Translations under genes and position numbers: made by a program
The notes under the pieces: generated by a model
Databases searched by the model: none
What the model was told of the DNA's origin: nothing
Seen by the model: the letters and a program-made list of their open reading frames with translations, nothing else
Shown: piece after piece, positions 17,076 to 25,121 of the stretch
How positions within the stretch are numbered: position 1 is the stretch's first letter
How the letters are laid out: each line of letters opens with the position of its first letter
DNA from: Pseudoselenomonas ruminantium
Lineage (GTDB): Bacteria > Bacillota > Negativicutes > Selenomonadales > Selenomonadaceae
Length of the DNA stretch: 64,000 nt
Direction: 5' to 3'
Assembly: GCF_900104055.1 (NCBI RefSeq)
Contig: NZ_FNJQ01000007.1
Coordinates: 1 to 64,000 of the forward strand

Positions 17076-18614
17076 TTGCGAATCAGCACCTATGAAATCG
17101 TTCTGCCCCTTATGGATGGCAGCGAGGAAATCGAAGAGCGAGCGCTTTTGGTAAATGGTCTCTATGGAGCCTATGATGTGGTGACCAAGCCGGAGGCTGC
17201 AAAAATCGCAGCCGGGAACTTGGATGGGCTTTCCGCTGATCTTCAGGAACGGCTTCTGCGCAGAGGGCATCTGACCGTCAAGAGCGAGGCGGAGGAGCTG
17301 GCCGACCTGAAGCTGCTGGGCCGCCTCTACCGGATGGTTCAGGGGCGGACTGTGGCCGGGCTTACCATCATCCCTACCTATGACTGCAATTTCCGCTGTC
17401 CCTATTGCTATGAGCAGCATCGTCTGAAAAAAGGACAGGCATGGCTGGAACATACCATGAATGAGGAAATGGCTGCCGCGATCTTTGCTGCTGTGAAGGA
17501 CTACAAGAAGCGTGGTTACGCGCTGAGCGAGTGCACCTTATATGGTGGCGAGCCGTTGCTGGCAAAAAATGCAGCCATCGTGCGGGATATCTTGGTGCAT
17601 TGCCGGGACTTGGGCTTGAACGTGAATGCCATCACTAATGGCTATGAGCTGGAAAGCCATCTGGATGCCCTGGCTGAATATGGCTGTGAATGGCTGCAGG
17701 TGTCGCTGGATGGCGTGGGAAAAATGAATGACCGCCGCAGGGTCCATAAAGACGGGCAGCCGACCTACGAACGCATCCTCCATAACATCGAGTTGGCTCT
17801 TCAGCGGGGGATCGGCGTGCTCCTGCGCGTGAATGTGGGCAGGGAAAACCTTTCCCATATCGGAGCGATGGTGGCAGATTTCCAGTCCCGGGGATTGATT
17901 CCCCAAGAAAATGCTCAGGGGGGAAAAAACAAGCGAGGAAAGTTCCGTTATTATTTCAGGGCTGCTACGGATGATCGGCATCCCGAAAAGAACGTCACCG
18001 GGCAGGCCATCATGGAGGAACTGCTGCACATTGGCTTTAAGCCTGAGGAGGCATTGGAGCACCAGCTCCAATATCAGAATCTCGCCGAGACGCTCCGAAA
18101 AATCTTTCAAAAGAAGGATATGCCATCGTTCTCACCGGCTTTTTGCGGTGCGGAGCAGGGGATGATCGTAGCAGATCCTTTCGGCAATGTTTATCCTTGT
18201 TGGGATGTGGTGGCCTTGGACGGCACGGCGGTGGGCTTTACGGATGTGGAGGCCGGAAAATTCAAGCTGAGTCTTGCCAAAGCTAAGTGGCGCACTCGCA
18301 CCGCGGATCTGCTGCCAGCCTGCCAATCCTGTCCCTATGTCTTTATCTGCCGCGGAGGCTGTGCCTGCCACGCCTTTCAGGAACATGGCAGTTACTTCCG
18401 TGAACATTGCGGCGAGACAAGGGCGGATTTCGAGCTTTTGGCACCAATCCTTGCCGGGGAGTGGTGGCTGAAACATAAGGAAGAGGAACTTTCCCTGTCG
18501 TTGCATGGTCCGCTGTCCCGTCTCACGGAGGCAGAGCGCCAGTGCATGCAGCAATCGCAAAGCTGGCAGGAGATGTTGGCGATAGGCAAAAGGGTGGGCC
18601 TTATCGGCACATGA
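17076..18614 (+). CDS. radical SAM/SPASM peptide maturase, copy 1
   Basis: A 512-residue radical SAM enzyme that should install a modification on a ribosomal precursor peptide. A ~90-residue N-terminal region likely helps bind the leader. The radical SAM core begins at TYDCNFRCPYCYE (cluster Cys104, 108, 111), with SAM motif YGGEPLL. A C-terminal SPASM domain has Cys in FCGAEQ, VYPCWD and CQSCPYVFICRGGCAC for auxiliary clusters. It is a clear paralogue of the gene at 22257; both start MR(I/V)STYEI(V/I)LPL from a TTG. The first precursor follows 76 bases downstream. The modification type (thioether, C-C crosslink or other) cannot be told from sequence. Confidence 0.93.
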   Translation: MRISTYEIVLPLMDGSEEIEERALLVNGLYGAYDVVTKPEAAKIAAGNLDGLSADLQERLLRRGHLTVKSEAEELADLKLLGRLYRMVQGRTVAGLTIIPTYDCNFRCPYCYEQHRLKKGQAWLEHTMNEEMAAAIFAAVKDYKKRGYALSECTLYGGEPLLAKNAAIVRDILVHCRDLGLNVNAITNGYELESHLDALAEYGCEWLQVSLDGVGKMNDRRRVHKDGQPTYERILHNIELALQRGIGVLLRVNVGRENLSHIGAMVADFQSRGLIPQENAQGGKNKRGKFRYYFRAATDDRHPEKNVTGQAIMEELLHIGFKPEEALEHQLQYQNLAETLRKIFQKKDMPSFSPAFCGAEQGMIVADPFGNVYPCWDVVALDGTAVGFTDVEAGKFKLSLAKAKWRTRTADLLPACQSCPYVFICRGGCACHAFQEHGSYFREHCGETRADFELLAPILAGEWWLKHKEEELSLSLHGPLSRLTEAERQCMQQSQSWQEMLAIGKRVGLIGT

Positions 18615-18690
18615 TCTTCCCCAAGGCAATTGCGGGCGGCGGCCCTAAAACGCAAGTGTTCACTTCTTTACCATGAGGAGGTTTTTCAAA

Positions 18691-18909
18691 ATGTCAAATG
18701 AGTTCACCAAGGAACAGATTGAGAAGGCTTTGGCCTGCCAGACTGTGGAAGAGCTGTTAGAGGCAGCAAAATCTGAGGGCATCGAGATCAGCCAGGAGGA
18801 GGCTGAAGCCTTCATGGCTGAGAAGGAAGACCGGGAACTGGATGAGGAGACACTTATGCAGGTGGCAGGTGGCAAAAAAGACTCCCGTTGCCTGTTTATC
18901 GGCTATTGA
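18691..18909 (+). CDS. Nif11-like precursor peptide 1 (11-residue core, one Cys)
   Basis: A 72-residue RiPP precursor. The helical leader has KALACQTVEELLEAAKSEG and EEAEAFMAEK, then LDEETLMQ and the cleavage motif VAGG (residues 58-61). The predicted core after Gly61 is KKDSRCLFIGY, one of the shortest expected for this leader class. ATG 18691 is chosen because AGGAGG (18677-18682) precedes it; an in-frame ATG at 18673 lacks a site. The leader signature A-C-x-T-x-E-(x)n-A-K-x-x-G-(I/V)-E is shared with the second precursor. It lies between maturase copy 1 and the pseudo-radical-SAM gene. Confidence 0.88.
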   Translation: MSNEFTKEQIEKALACQTVEELLEAAKSEGIEISQEEAEAFMAEKEDRELDEETLMQVAGGKKDSRCLFIGY

Positions 18910-18944
18910 GGCTTAGCGCTTTAGGGGATGGATGGAGGCGGAAC

Positions 18945-20738
18945 ATGGAAAGACAGGAACTTACGGTCGCGGAATACCTGGCACATCTTCGCCGCCATCC
19001 CTTGCCGGCAATCCTTTCAACGGAGTGCCTGGCGGCAATGTCGAATATCGAAAAGCAGTATGGGAAAATGCCTGCTGAACTGACGGGGCTGGAAGTAAGG
19101 CTTACCGAAGCGGTGCGGCATGTGGATTACATCCTGAAAATCAATGATACAAATATCCCCGCCGTGGAAGAACTCTGGTATGAGCTGGACTATGAGGAAT
19201 TTGCCAAAGGCGGCAGCCTGGAGCCCTGTCTGTTTGCCAATACCAGCCACTTCTTTGCGGATGGCGGCAAGCAGGAGGTGCTTTGGGAACAGATGCTGCC
19301 AGCCTTCCTCGGGAAGCGGCGGGCCGAAAAACTTCGCCAGCCCCTTGAGCAGGTGATGGCAGCATTGCCTGAGGGCGCCTATATCAAACAGATGGGCACG
19401 ATGAATAGTCGCGGCGAGCTTGACATCATGCGTCTGGTCATCTGGTTCCCCTCGTGGGAAAGTGTTTTCCCCGGGGTAAAGGCGTTGGGCTGGCCGGGGG
19501 ATCGTGAAGCCCTGCAAGCTGCGCTTCAGCCCTGGCAGGATATGGAAGGAATCGCCATCAATCTGGATTTAGGGGAACAGGGCATTTTGCCCAAAATCGG
19601 CGTCGAATTATTCTTCTCCTGGCGTCATCCTCTGCTGGTGGATAAGCTGATTGCCTGGCTGGAGGCGGTAAAGCTTTGCCTGCCGGAAAAAGGCCAGGCT
19701 CTGCGGCAGTGGATCCGGATTCGTCCGGATGGCAATCCGGTGATTCAGCCCTCCATCGTGTATTTCAAATTGAATTACAAAGCGGGAAAGATCACAGGAG
19801 CCAAAGCGTATTTAGCGCAGACGCCCTGTCTGCTGCATCATTATTTTGATGCTTATGATCGTCCTGTTTACGCACAGATACAACTGCAAGACCAAACGAA
19901 CACCCTGCCTGCAGGCGAGGCGCTTAGATGGCTTGAGGAATGCGCAGACAATCGGGTGCGCAAGGTGCAATTCATAGGAAGCCGTACCTATGAACCGCTG
20001 GGCAGGCTCCTGGCGGCATGCAGGGCGCTGGGGATTGAAGCAGAAGTATTGCTTACAGGAGAAGAAAACAGAACCTGGCTGGAAAAAAACATCCGGGCAG
20101 GAGTCGCAGCCTTCCTGATTGAAGCAGATACCGTGGAGACATGGTTGCCAACCGTGAAAATCCTGCGGGAATTGCAATTCCCGGATGTGCGGGTAAGGTG
20201 GCGTATGGCCCCGGAAATGGCAGACCGTCTGCAGGAAATCAGCCATCTTTTTGCTGAGGATGTTGGCGTAAAAGAGCTTATCCTGACGGGCATGCGGCCA
20301 GGTGCAGATGGTGTTTTCAGCCATAGGGAGTTGGCGAAAATTGCCGCTTTCCTGTGGGAATATAAAAAGCAAGCCACAGCGGGAAGGGACGGCAAAGAAC
20401 AGATGCAGATCACGGTGGATCCATGCTTTTCGGCACTCCGTGCCGTTTTAGGCGGCAGGGATTCCACGAAAAACGGCAATCGCGGCATTGCGCGGGGCTG
20501 CGGTGCAGGCCGGGACCATTTCTGTGTGAATGCCGGCGGCAGGCTTACCCCCTGTGCATATCTGGATCTTGATGGGGAAGAGGCCTCTTTGGCTGAATAC
20601 TGGGAAAGCGCAGATCGCTTGCAGGACCTTCGCACCCGTGATGCACAGCATGCCCGCCCTTCCTGCGCAGGCTGTGCCTATGAACGGCGCTGTCTGCCCT
20701 GCCCGGTTGTGGCCGGGAAATGTTACCTGCCGGTTTGA
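18945..20738 (+). CDS. unknown domain fused to a radical-SAM-like pseudoenzyme with SPASM domain
   Basis: A 597-residue protein, family not recognised. Residues ~55-295 resemble the stand-alone protein at 21193: matching blocks such as LDLGEQGILPKIGVELFF vs FDLYPDGTLGDNLGVALSF, and a C-terminal AKAYLAQ. Residues ~305-500 look like a radical SAM barrel (PVYAQIQLQDQTN, then LPAGEALRWLEE and VRKVQFIGSR). The CxxxCxxC loop after strand 1 is gone and the GGE position reads GSR. The SPASM part is intact in cysteines: C519, C527, C537, C574, C577, C583, C586, C593. It probably cannot bind the SAM cluster but may hold auxiliary clusters or present the precursor. ATG 18945 follows GGAGG; the upstream frame is not used. 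Confidence 0.75.
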   Translation: MERQELTVAEYLAHLRRHPLPAILSTECLAAMSNIEKQYGKMPAELTGLEVRLTEAVRHVDYILKINDTNIPAVEELWYELDYEEFAKGGSLEPCLFANTSHFFADGGKQEVLWEQMLPAFLGKRRAEKLRQPLEQVMAALPEGAYIKQMGTMNSRGELDIMRLVIWFPSWESVFPGVKALGWPGDREALQAALQPWQDMEGIAINLDLGEQGILPKIGVELFFSWRHPLLVDKLIAWLEAVKLCLPEKGQALRQWIRIRPDGNPVIQPSIVYFKLNYKAGKITGAKAYLAQTPCLLHHYFDAYDRPVYAQIQLQDQTNTLPAGEALRWLEECADNRVRKVQFIGSRTYEPLGRLLAACRALGIEAEVLLTGEENRTWLEKNIRAGVAAFLIEADTVETWLPTVKILRELQFPDVRVRWRMAPEMADRLQEISHLFAEDVGVKELILTGMRPGADGVFSHRELAKIAAFLWEYKKQATAGRDGKEQMQITVDPCFSALRAVLGGRDSTKNGNRGIARGCGAGRDHFCVNAGGRLTPCAYLDLDGEEASLAEYWESADRLQDLRTRDAQHARPSCAGCAYERRCLPCPVVAGKCYLPV

Positions 20739-20812
20739 TGTCAGGCATTTATGCATAATGCATATGATGCTTAACATATCTTTTTCGTTCACGAATTTAA
20801 GGAGGTTTTCTT

Positions 20813-21058
20813 ATGGAAAGCAAGATCGATCCGAAACTCATGACCAAGGAAATGCTGGCTAAGGCTATGGCCTGTGAGACGCCGGAAGCCATCAGCGCGC
20901 TGGCAAAGGAAAATGGTGTCGAATTGACCGCAGAAGAGGCCAAGAAGCTTTTCGACAATCTGGAAAATTTTGATGTGAATCTCTCCGATGAAGCTATGGA
21001 AAAAGTGGCCGGCGGCGAATTGTGCTGGGAAGTCTGCCATAGCCCCTCCACGTATTGA
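20813..21058 (+). CDS. Nif11-like precursor peptide 2 (13-residue core, CxxxC)
   Basis: An 81-residue RiPP precursor. Its leader carries KAMACETPEAISALAKENG and EEAKKLFDNL, then LSDEAMEK and VAGG (residues 65-68). The predicted core is ELCWEVCHSPSTY, with Cys71 and Cys75 flanking W-E-V, plus His and an aromatic C-terminus. AAGGAGG lies 7-8 bases before the ATG. It shares the leader signature with precursor 1 but its core is unrelated. A strong hairpin terminator (21125-21165) follows, so most transcripts may stop after it, giving excess precursor over the downstream enzymes. Confidence 0.9.
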   Translation: MESKIDPKLMTKEMLAKAMACETPEAISALAKENGVELTAEEAKKLFDNLENFDVNLSDEAMEKVAGGELCWEVCHSPSTY

Positions 21059-21124
21059 GCCGAAAACATTAGCTGCCACAACGACCGCAGGATAGCAGTG
21101 TACTGGCAGGCATGATCTTTTGAG

Positions 21125-21165
21125 AATGGTAAATCCTTTTGGCTATCCCAAAGGGATTTACCATT
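21125..21165 (+). terminator. intrinsic terminator/attenuator after precursor 2
   Basis: AATGGTAAATCC (21125-21136) pairs with GGATTTACCATT (21154-21165), with an inner TTTGG/CCAAA stem, and is followed by TTCTTTAT. It lies within the cluster between the precursor and maturation genes, as expected for a partial terminator. Confidence 0.85.
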
Positions 21166-21192
21166 TTCTTTATCCATCAGGAGGGCAGGATT

Positions 21193-22233
21193 ATGGACAG
21201 GATGGATGCCAGAGAAGCTTTTGAACGTCTTTATGCAAGGGTGGCCGCTGAGGGACGCGAGGAGATGCTGTTTGGCAAGGAGACTTATGAAAAGGCCGTC
21301 AAAGTGTTGGATAAATATGCGGTTGCCAATGCAGGCAAGGGCATATTTGAGTTTGAATTTCCCTTTACCGGGCAGCCGCGCATGGATTTGCTGGCAGGAT
21401 ATGAATGCCGCAACCTGTGTGCTCCGGTGAATTTTGTGGGAGAGGTAAATCCGCTTATCCAAAATTTCTTTGATGCATTTGCCCGGGAACCGTCTTTTGC
21501 AGATTATGTCTATGGCTATTCCTTTGACCTTTCTGCCGGAGCGTCAGAAGACACCATGCCCGGGCTCTATCTGCTGCCACCTTTAGGCCGGCCGACGGAA
21601 GCTTATGTGCCGATCCTGCTGAAAACTCTGGGCGGGGAGGCGTTCATTCCCAAGGTAATGAATGCTTTTGCTGAAGCGCCTTTTAGATGGCAGCCGCATT
21701 ACGCGGGTTATATGGCAGGGCGCCCTGGCGCACCCACCCGCTTAGGATTTTCCATCAAGAAAGCAGACTGCCTGTATTATGCGGAAAAACGAGAAGCGCT
21801 TCTGCTGGATATCGAAACCTATATGGGCCGGGAATTTTCCCCGGAAGGCCGGGAGCTTTTACGCTTTTTGGCCGCAGGAGGCTGGATATACGATCTGCAG
21901 TTTGACCTTTATCCCGATGGAACGCTGGGGGATAATCTGGGGGTAGCGCTTAGTTTTGACAGCAACGATGTAGACCCGCGCAAGGCTGCCGGATTTTTGG
22001 AACGAGGGGCTGCCGGAGAAAAGCTGCGTTATCTGGAACACATCGGGCTGGCGGATTCCCGTTGGCGGCAGATGGATCGTGCCTGCTATGGTGTGCAGCA
22101 CATCGTGCACAGCGAAGGCAAACGAAGGTTGGCAGGAGATGTGGTGAAATTGGATGGCATCAAGGTGCGTTTCAAAAAGGGGAACGCCTATTTGGCCAAG
22201 GGATATCTTTTGGCGCAGTCCTATTATCTATGA
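21193..22233 (+). CDS. unrecognised peptide-cluster protein, stand-alone copy of the fused domain
   Basis: A 346-residue soluble protein without signal peptide. I do not recognise its family. It shows repeated alpha-beta-beta units (FEFEFPFTGQPRMDLL; TRLGFSIKKADCLYYAEK; YDLQFDLYPDGTLGDNLGVALSF; GIKVRFKKGNAYLAKGYLLAQ) and resembles residues ~55-295 of the 597-residue protein at 18945. ATG 21193 follows AGGAGGGC; an in-frame ATG inside the terminator at 21139 is rejected. Its position between precursor 2 and maturase 2 mirrors the fused copy beside precursor 1, so a role in precursor binding or tailoring is inferred. Confidence 0.7.
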   Translation: MDRMDAREAFERLYARVAAEGREEMLFGKETYEKAVKVLDKYAVANAGKGIFEFEFPFTGQPRMDLLAGYECRNLCAPVNFVGEVNPLIQNFFDAFAREPSFADYVYGYSFDLSAGASEDTMPGLYLLPPLGRPTEAYVPILLKTLGGEAFIPKVMNAFAEAPFRWQPHYAGYMAGRPGAPTRLGFSIKKADCLYYAEKREALLLDIETYMGREFSPEGRELLRFLAAGGWIYDLQFDLYPDGTLGDNLGVALSFDSNDVDPRKAAGFLERGAAGEKLRYLEHIGLADSRWRQMDRACYGVQHIVHSEGKRRLAGDVVKLDGIKVRFKKGNAYLAKGYLLAQSYYL

Positions 22234-22256
22234 ATTGGCAGGGGAGGCGGCATGAT

Positions 22257-23801
22257 TTGCGCGTAAGTACCTATGAAATCATTTTACCTTTGATTGACCG
22301 GAATGGCAGCGAGAGTCAGGAACATGCGCTGCTGGCCAATGGAATTTATGGTGCCTTTGATGTAATACCGAAGGAGGCAGCAAGCAAGATCGCCGCCGGC
22401 GATATCGCAGCGTTAGCGCCAGCCTTGCAGGAACGGCTTCTGCGGCGCGGACATATAACCAATAAGGACGCGGCAGCGGAGCGCGACGACGCCTTGCTGA
22501 TTGCCCGCCTTAGCGCCAAGCTGGTAACCGATCCGCGCATCGTTCTCTTTGTCATGCCAACCTATGACTGCAATTTTCGCTGTCCCTATTGTTTTGAAAG
22601 GAAACGCCTGCGGCATGGTCCGGAATGGCTGTCTAAGACCATGGCGCCTGAGATGGTCGAGGCCATTTTTCAGGCCGTGGAACATGAGCGGAAACGGGGC
22701 CGTCATATCGAAAGCTGCACCCTCTTTGGCGGCGAGCCCTTCCTCAAAGAGAATTTCGCCGCCGTGCAGAAAATCTGCCAGCGGGCGGGAGCACTCGGGA
22801 TTCCGCTGAATGCGATTACCAATGGCTATGAGATAGATTGTTTTCGGGAACTGCTGGAACAATATCCCTTCCGGAATTTGAAAATAGCCGTAGATGGGAC
22901 AGGGGCCGCACATGACCGGCATCGCCGCCATAAAGATGGCCTTCCTACCTATGCACGCATCATGGATAATATCGCACTAGCCCTGTCAAAAGGCGTAGAT
23001 GTTACATTGCGCATAAACATCAATCGGGAAAATGTCGGTGAGATCAAGAAACTGCCGGAAGACTTGGCCGCACGGGGGCTCATGGAGCCGGGAAAAGATG
23101 CGAAGGGCTGGGGAACGTTTGAATACAGTTTCAAGGCGGTGGAAGAAGCGGATACCTTACCCACGCATATGAGTGAAGGCGAAGTCTTGCAGGCCATCAT
23201 CGCAGCGGATCCGGTAAAAGATGAGTTGCAGGCATTGGAACACGAGAGCCTGTATGTGAATGCGGCGGTGGGCTTGCGCCGGGCGATGACGAAAAAGCAG
23301 CTGCCCTATCTTACGGCCGGCCATTGCAATGCCGTGAAAGGCAAGGCCATCATCGATCCCTATGGTGAGATCTTCCCCTGTGCCTATCTTCTCGACGATG
23401 CCAGGGAAGGCATTGGTTATGTGGATGAGGCAGAGGGGCGCTTCCTGTATAATTTCCGCAAGGCCAAGTGGGATGCTCGTACCGGGGATATTCTAAAACC
23501 CTGCCAAAGCTGTCCTTATATCTTCTTCTGTGGCGGCGGTTGTGCCATGAAGGCCAAGAAGGCAGAGGGAAATCCTTTCCGGCATCATTGTGGCAATATC
23601 CGGGAGATTTGGGATTATACAGCCGCCCGCGTAGCAGCAGATGAATGGGCAAAGCGGGGAAATGAAGAACTGACCCTTTCTTATGCCGAGCCTTTGTCTC
23701 GTTTGAGTGCATCCCAGCAGGAGAGACTGTGCACGACCAACAGCAGGAAAGAAATCTTTGCCACGCTATTGGCGCTGGGATTTTTTGAGGGAAAAACATA
23801 A
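22257..23801 (+). CDS. radical SAM/SPASM peptide maturase, copy 2
   Basis: A 514-residue paralogue of the gene at 17076. The core begins PTYDCNFRCPYCFE (Cys105, 109, 112), with SAM motif FGGEPFL, and the SPASM cysteines lie in HCNAVKG, IFPCAY, CQSCPYIFFCGGGC and HHC near the C-terminus. A TTG start at 22257 is chosen because GGGGAGG (22241-22247) is 9 bases upstream and the protein then aligns from residue 1 with copy 1; an overlapping ATG (22252) opens only a 4-codon frame. It is 23 bases after the stand-alone domain gene. By position it should act on precursor 2 (ELCWEVC core). Confidence 0.93.
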   Translation: MRVSTYEIILPLIDRNGSESQEHALLANGIYGAFDVIPKEAASKIAAGDIAALAPALQERLLRRGHITNKDAAAERDDALLIARLSAKLVTDPRIVLFVMPTYDCNFRCPYCFERKRLRHGPEWLSKTMAPEMVEAIFQAVEHERKRGRHIESCTLFGGEPFLKENFAAVQKICQRAGALGIPLNAITNGYEIDCFRELLEQYPFRNLKIAVDGTGAAHDRHRRHKDGLPTYARIMDNIALALSKGVDVTLRININRENVGEIKKLPEDLAARGLMEPGKDAKGWGTFEYSFKAVEEADTLPTHMSEGEVLQAIIAADPVKDELQALEHESLYVNAAVGLRRAMTKKQLPYLTAGHCNAVKGKAIIDPYGEIFPCAYLLDDAREGIGYVDEAEGRFLYNFRKAKWDARTGDILKPCQSCPYIFFCGGGCAMKAKKAEGNPFRHHCGNIREIWDYTAARVAADEWAKRGNEELTLSYAEPLSRLSASQQERLCTTNSRKEIFATLLALGFFEGKT

Positions 23802-23813
23802 GGAGGCTGCTTC

Positions 23814-25121
23814 ATGCTGAAATATTCACGCTACAATCACTTAGTAAGAATTCCCGACGAGGAGGCCTTTGCCCTGGTGAATTTCCGTACGGGTGCAGTT
23901 GCGCGCCTGTCCCCCGTGCAAAAGATTGTTTTTGAGCAGGCTGAGGACCTGCCGGTCTCAGCTAAGGCCATCCAAAAACTCCGGCAGGGAGGTTTCCTGG
24001 TCGATTATGATGAGTTGCGGCATATGCGCACGCAGATATTTTCTGCTGGTGGCACTGGCCGGGCGCTGGGGTTGACCATCTGTCCGACGCTGGCCTGCAA
24101 TTTCCGCTGTCCCTACTGTTTTGAACAGGCCAGGGGCGGGCGTATGACCCCGGAGGTGCAGGATGCCATCGTGGCTTTTGCGCAGGAAAATATGGAAAAA
24201 TTTGCCTTGCATCGTTTGACGGTTACCTGGTTCGGTGGTGAGCCGCTGCTTTGCCCGGATATCATCGAAAATCTTTCGGTCCGGCTTATGGGAATCTGCC
24301 AAAAGCTAGGGGCAAGCTATGCAGCCGGTATTTTCACCAATGGCTGGTTCCTCACAGAGGAGAACCTGGCGCTGTTGGAACGGGCGAAAGTGACCACCAT
24401 ACAGATGACACTGGATGGGGCCACGCCTGAGACGAACGATCATCTGCGCCGTGAGGCAGGGGGCGGCTCCAGCTTTGCCCGCATCATGGAGAATATAAAA
24501 AAACTGCGTCCTTATGCGGAAGATAAAGCTCCCCATGTCATCATCCGCTACAACATGAATCGGGAGAACGCTCCGTATTTTGGAGCGCTGGCTGCCAAGA
24601 TCGAGGCTGCCGCCCGGGAAACCGGCGTGGACATCACGGCCTATCCTGCCAAGATGGATAGCAGCATAGAAAATCCCCAGCACATCCGGGATGCGGCCCT
24701 GTCTCTGGACGAATATGGCCGTCTGGCCAGTTCCAATGCTGTACTGAACATCAAAACACCGGCACATTTTCGCGGGCTTTACTGCATGGCCCAATATCCG
24801 CATGCCTATGCCATAGACGAGCTGGGGGATCTGTATAAATGTTTGGAGCTCGTAGGCCGGCAGGAGTTCGTCATGGGGAATGTGAGGAGCTTCCGTCCCT
24901 TCAAGGAGCCGGCAGAAGGCATTGAGAATATGGATCGCTTTTTTGAGACAATATTTCCGGAGCAGGATGCGGAGTGCATGGCCTGCAAGGCTTTCCCGCT
25001 CTGTCTGGGCGGCTGCCCGCGCAAACGCGTTGCAGGGGAGAGAAGCTGCCTGTCCCTGAAAAGCGATCTGGATGGTTACGCTTTGGCACGTTATCGGGAA
25101 ACAAGGAGTCAGGATAAATGA
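23814..25121 (+). CDS. radical SAM/SPASM peptide maturase, distinct type
   Basis: A 435-residue radical SAM enzyme from a different subfamily than the two paralogues. The ~85-residue N-terminus (YSRYNHLVRIPDEEAFALVNF) is typical of leader-binding heads in SPASM maturases. The core has PTLACNFRCPYCFEQ (Cys95, 99, 102) and WFGGEPLL; the SPASM part has LYCMAQ, LYKCLE, CMACKAFPLCLGGC and a late Cys. AAGGAGG precedes the ATG; the gap to maturase 2 is 12 bases. It overlaps the next radical SAM gene by 4 bases (ATGA). A second modification of one or both cores is the natural reading. Confidence 0.9.
   Translation: MLKYSRYNHLVRIPDEEAFALVNFRTGAVARLSPVQKIVFEQAEDLPVSAKAIQKLRQGGFLVDYDELRHMRTQIFSAGGTGRALGLTICPTLACNFRCPYCFEQARGGRMTPEVQDAIVAFAQENMEKFALHRLTVTWFGGEPLLCPDIIENLSVRLMGICQKLGASYAAGIFTNGWFLTEENLALLERAKVTTIQMTLDGATPETNDHLRREAGGGSSFARIMENIKKLRPYAEDKAPHVIIRYNMNRENAPYFGALAAKIEAAARETGVDITAYPAKMDSSIENPQHIRDAALSLDEYGRLASSNAVLNIKTPAHFRGLYCMAQYPHAYAIDELGDLYKCLELVGRQEFVMGNVRSFRPFKEPAEGIENMDRFFETIFPEQDAECMACKAFPLCLGGCPRKRVAGERSCLSLKSDLDGYALARYRETRSQDK

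Noticed and set aside
22252-22266. ATG at 22252 as the start of maturase 2
   Set aside because: It opens a frame of only four codons (ATG ATT TGC GCG TAA); the TTG 5 bases later is in frame with the enzyme and aligns with copy 1.
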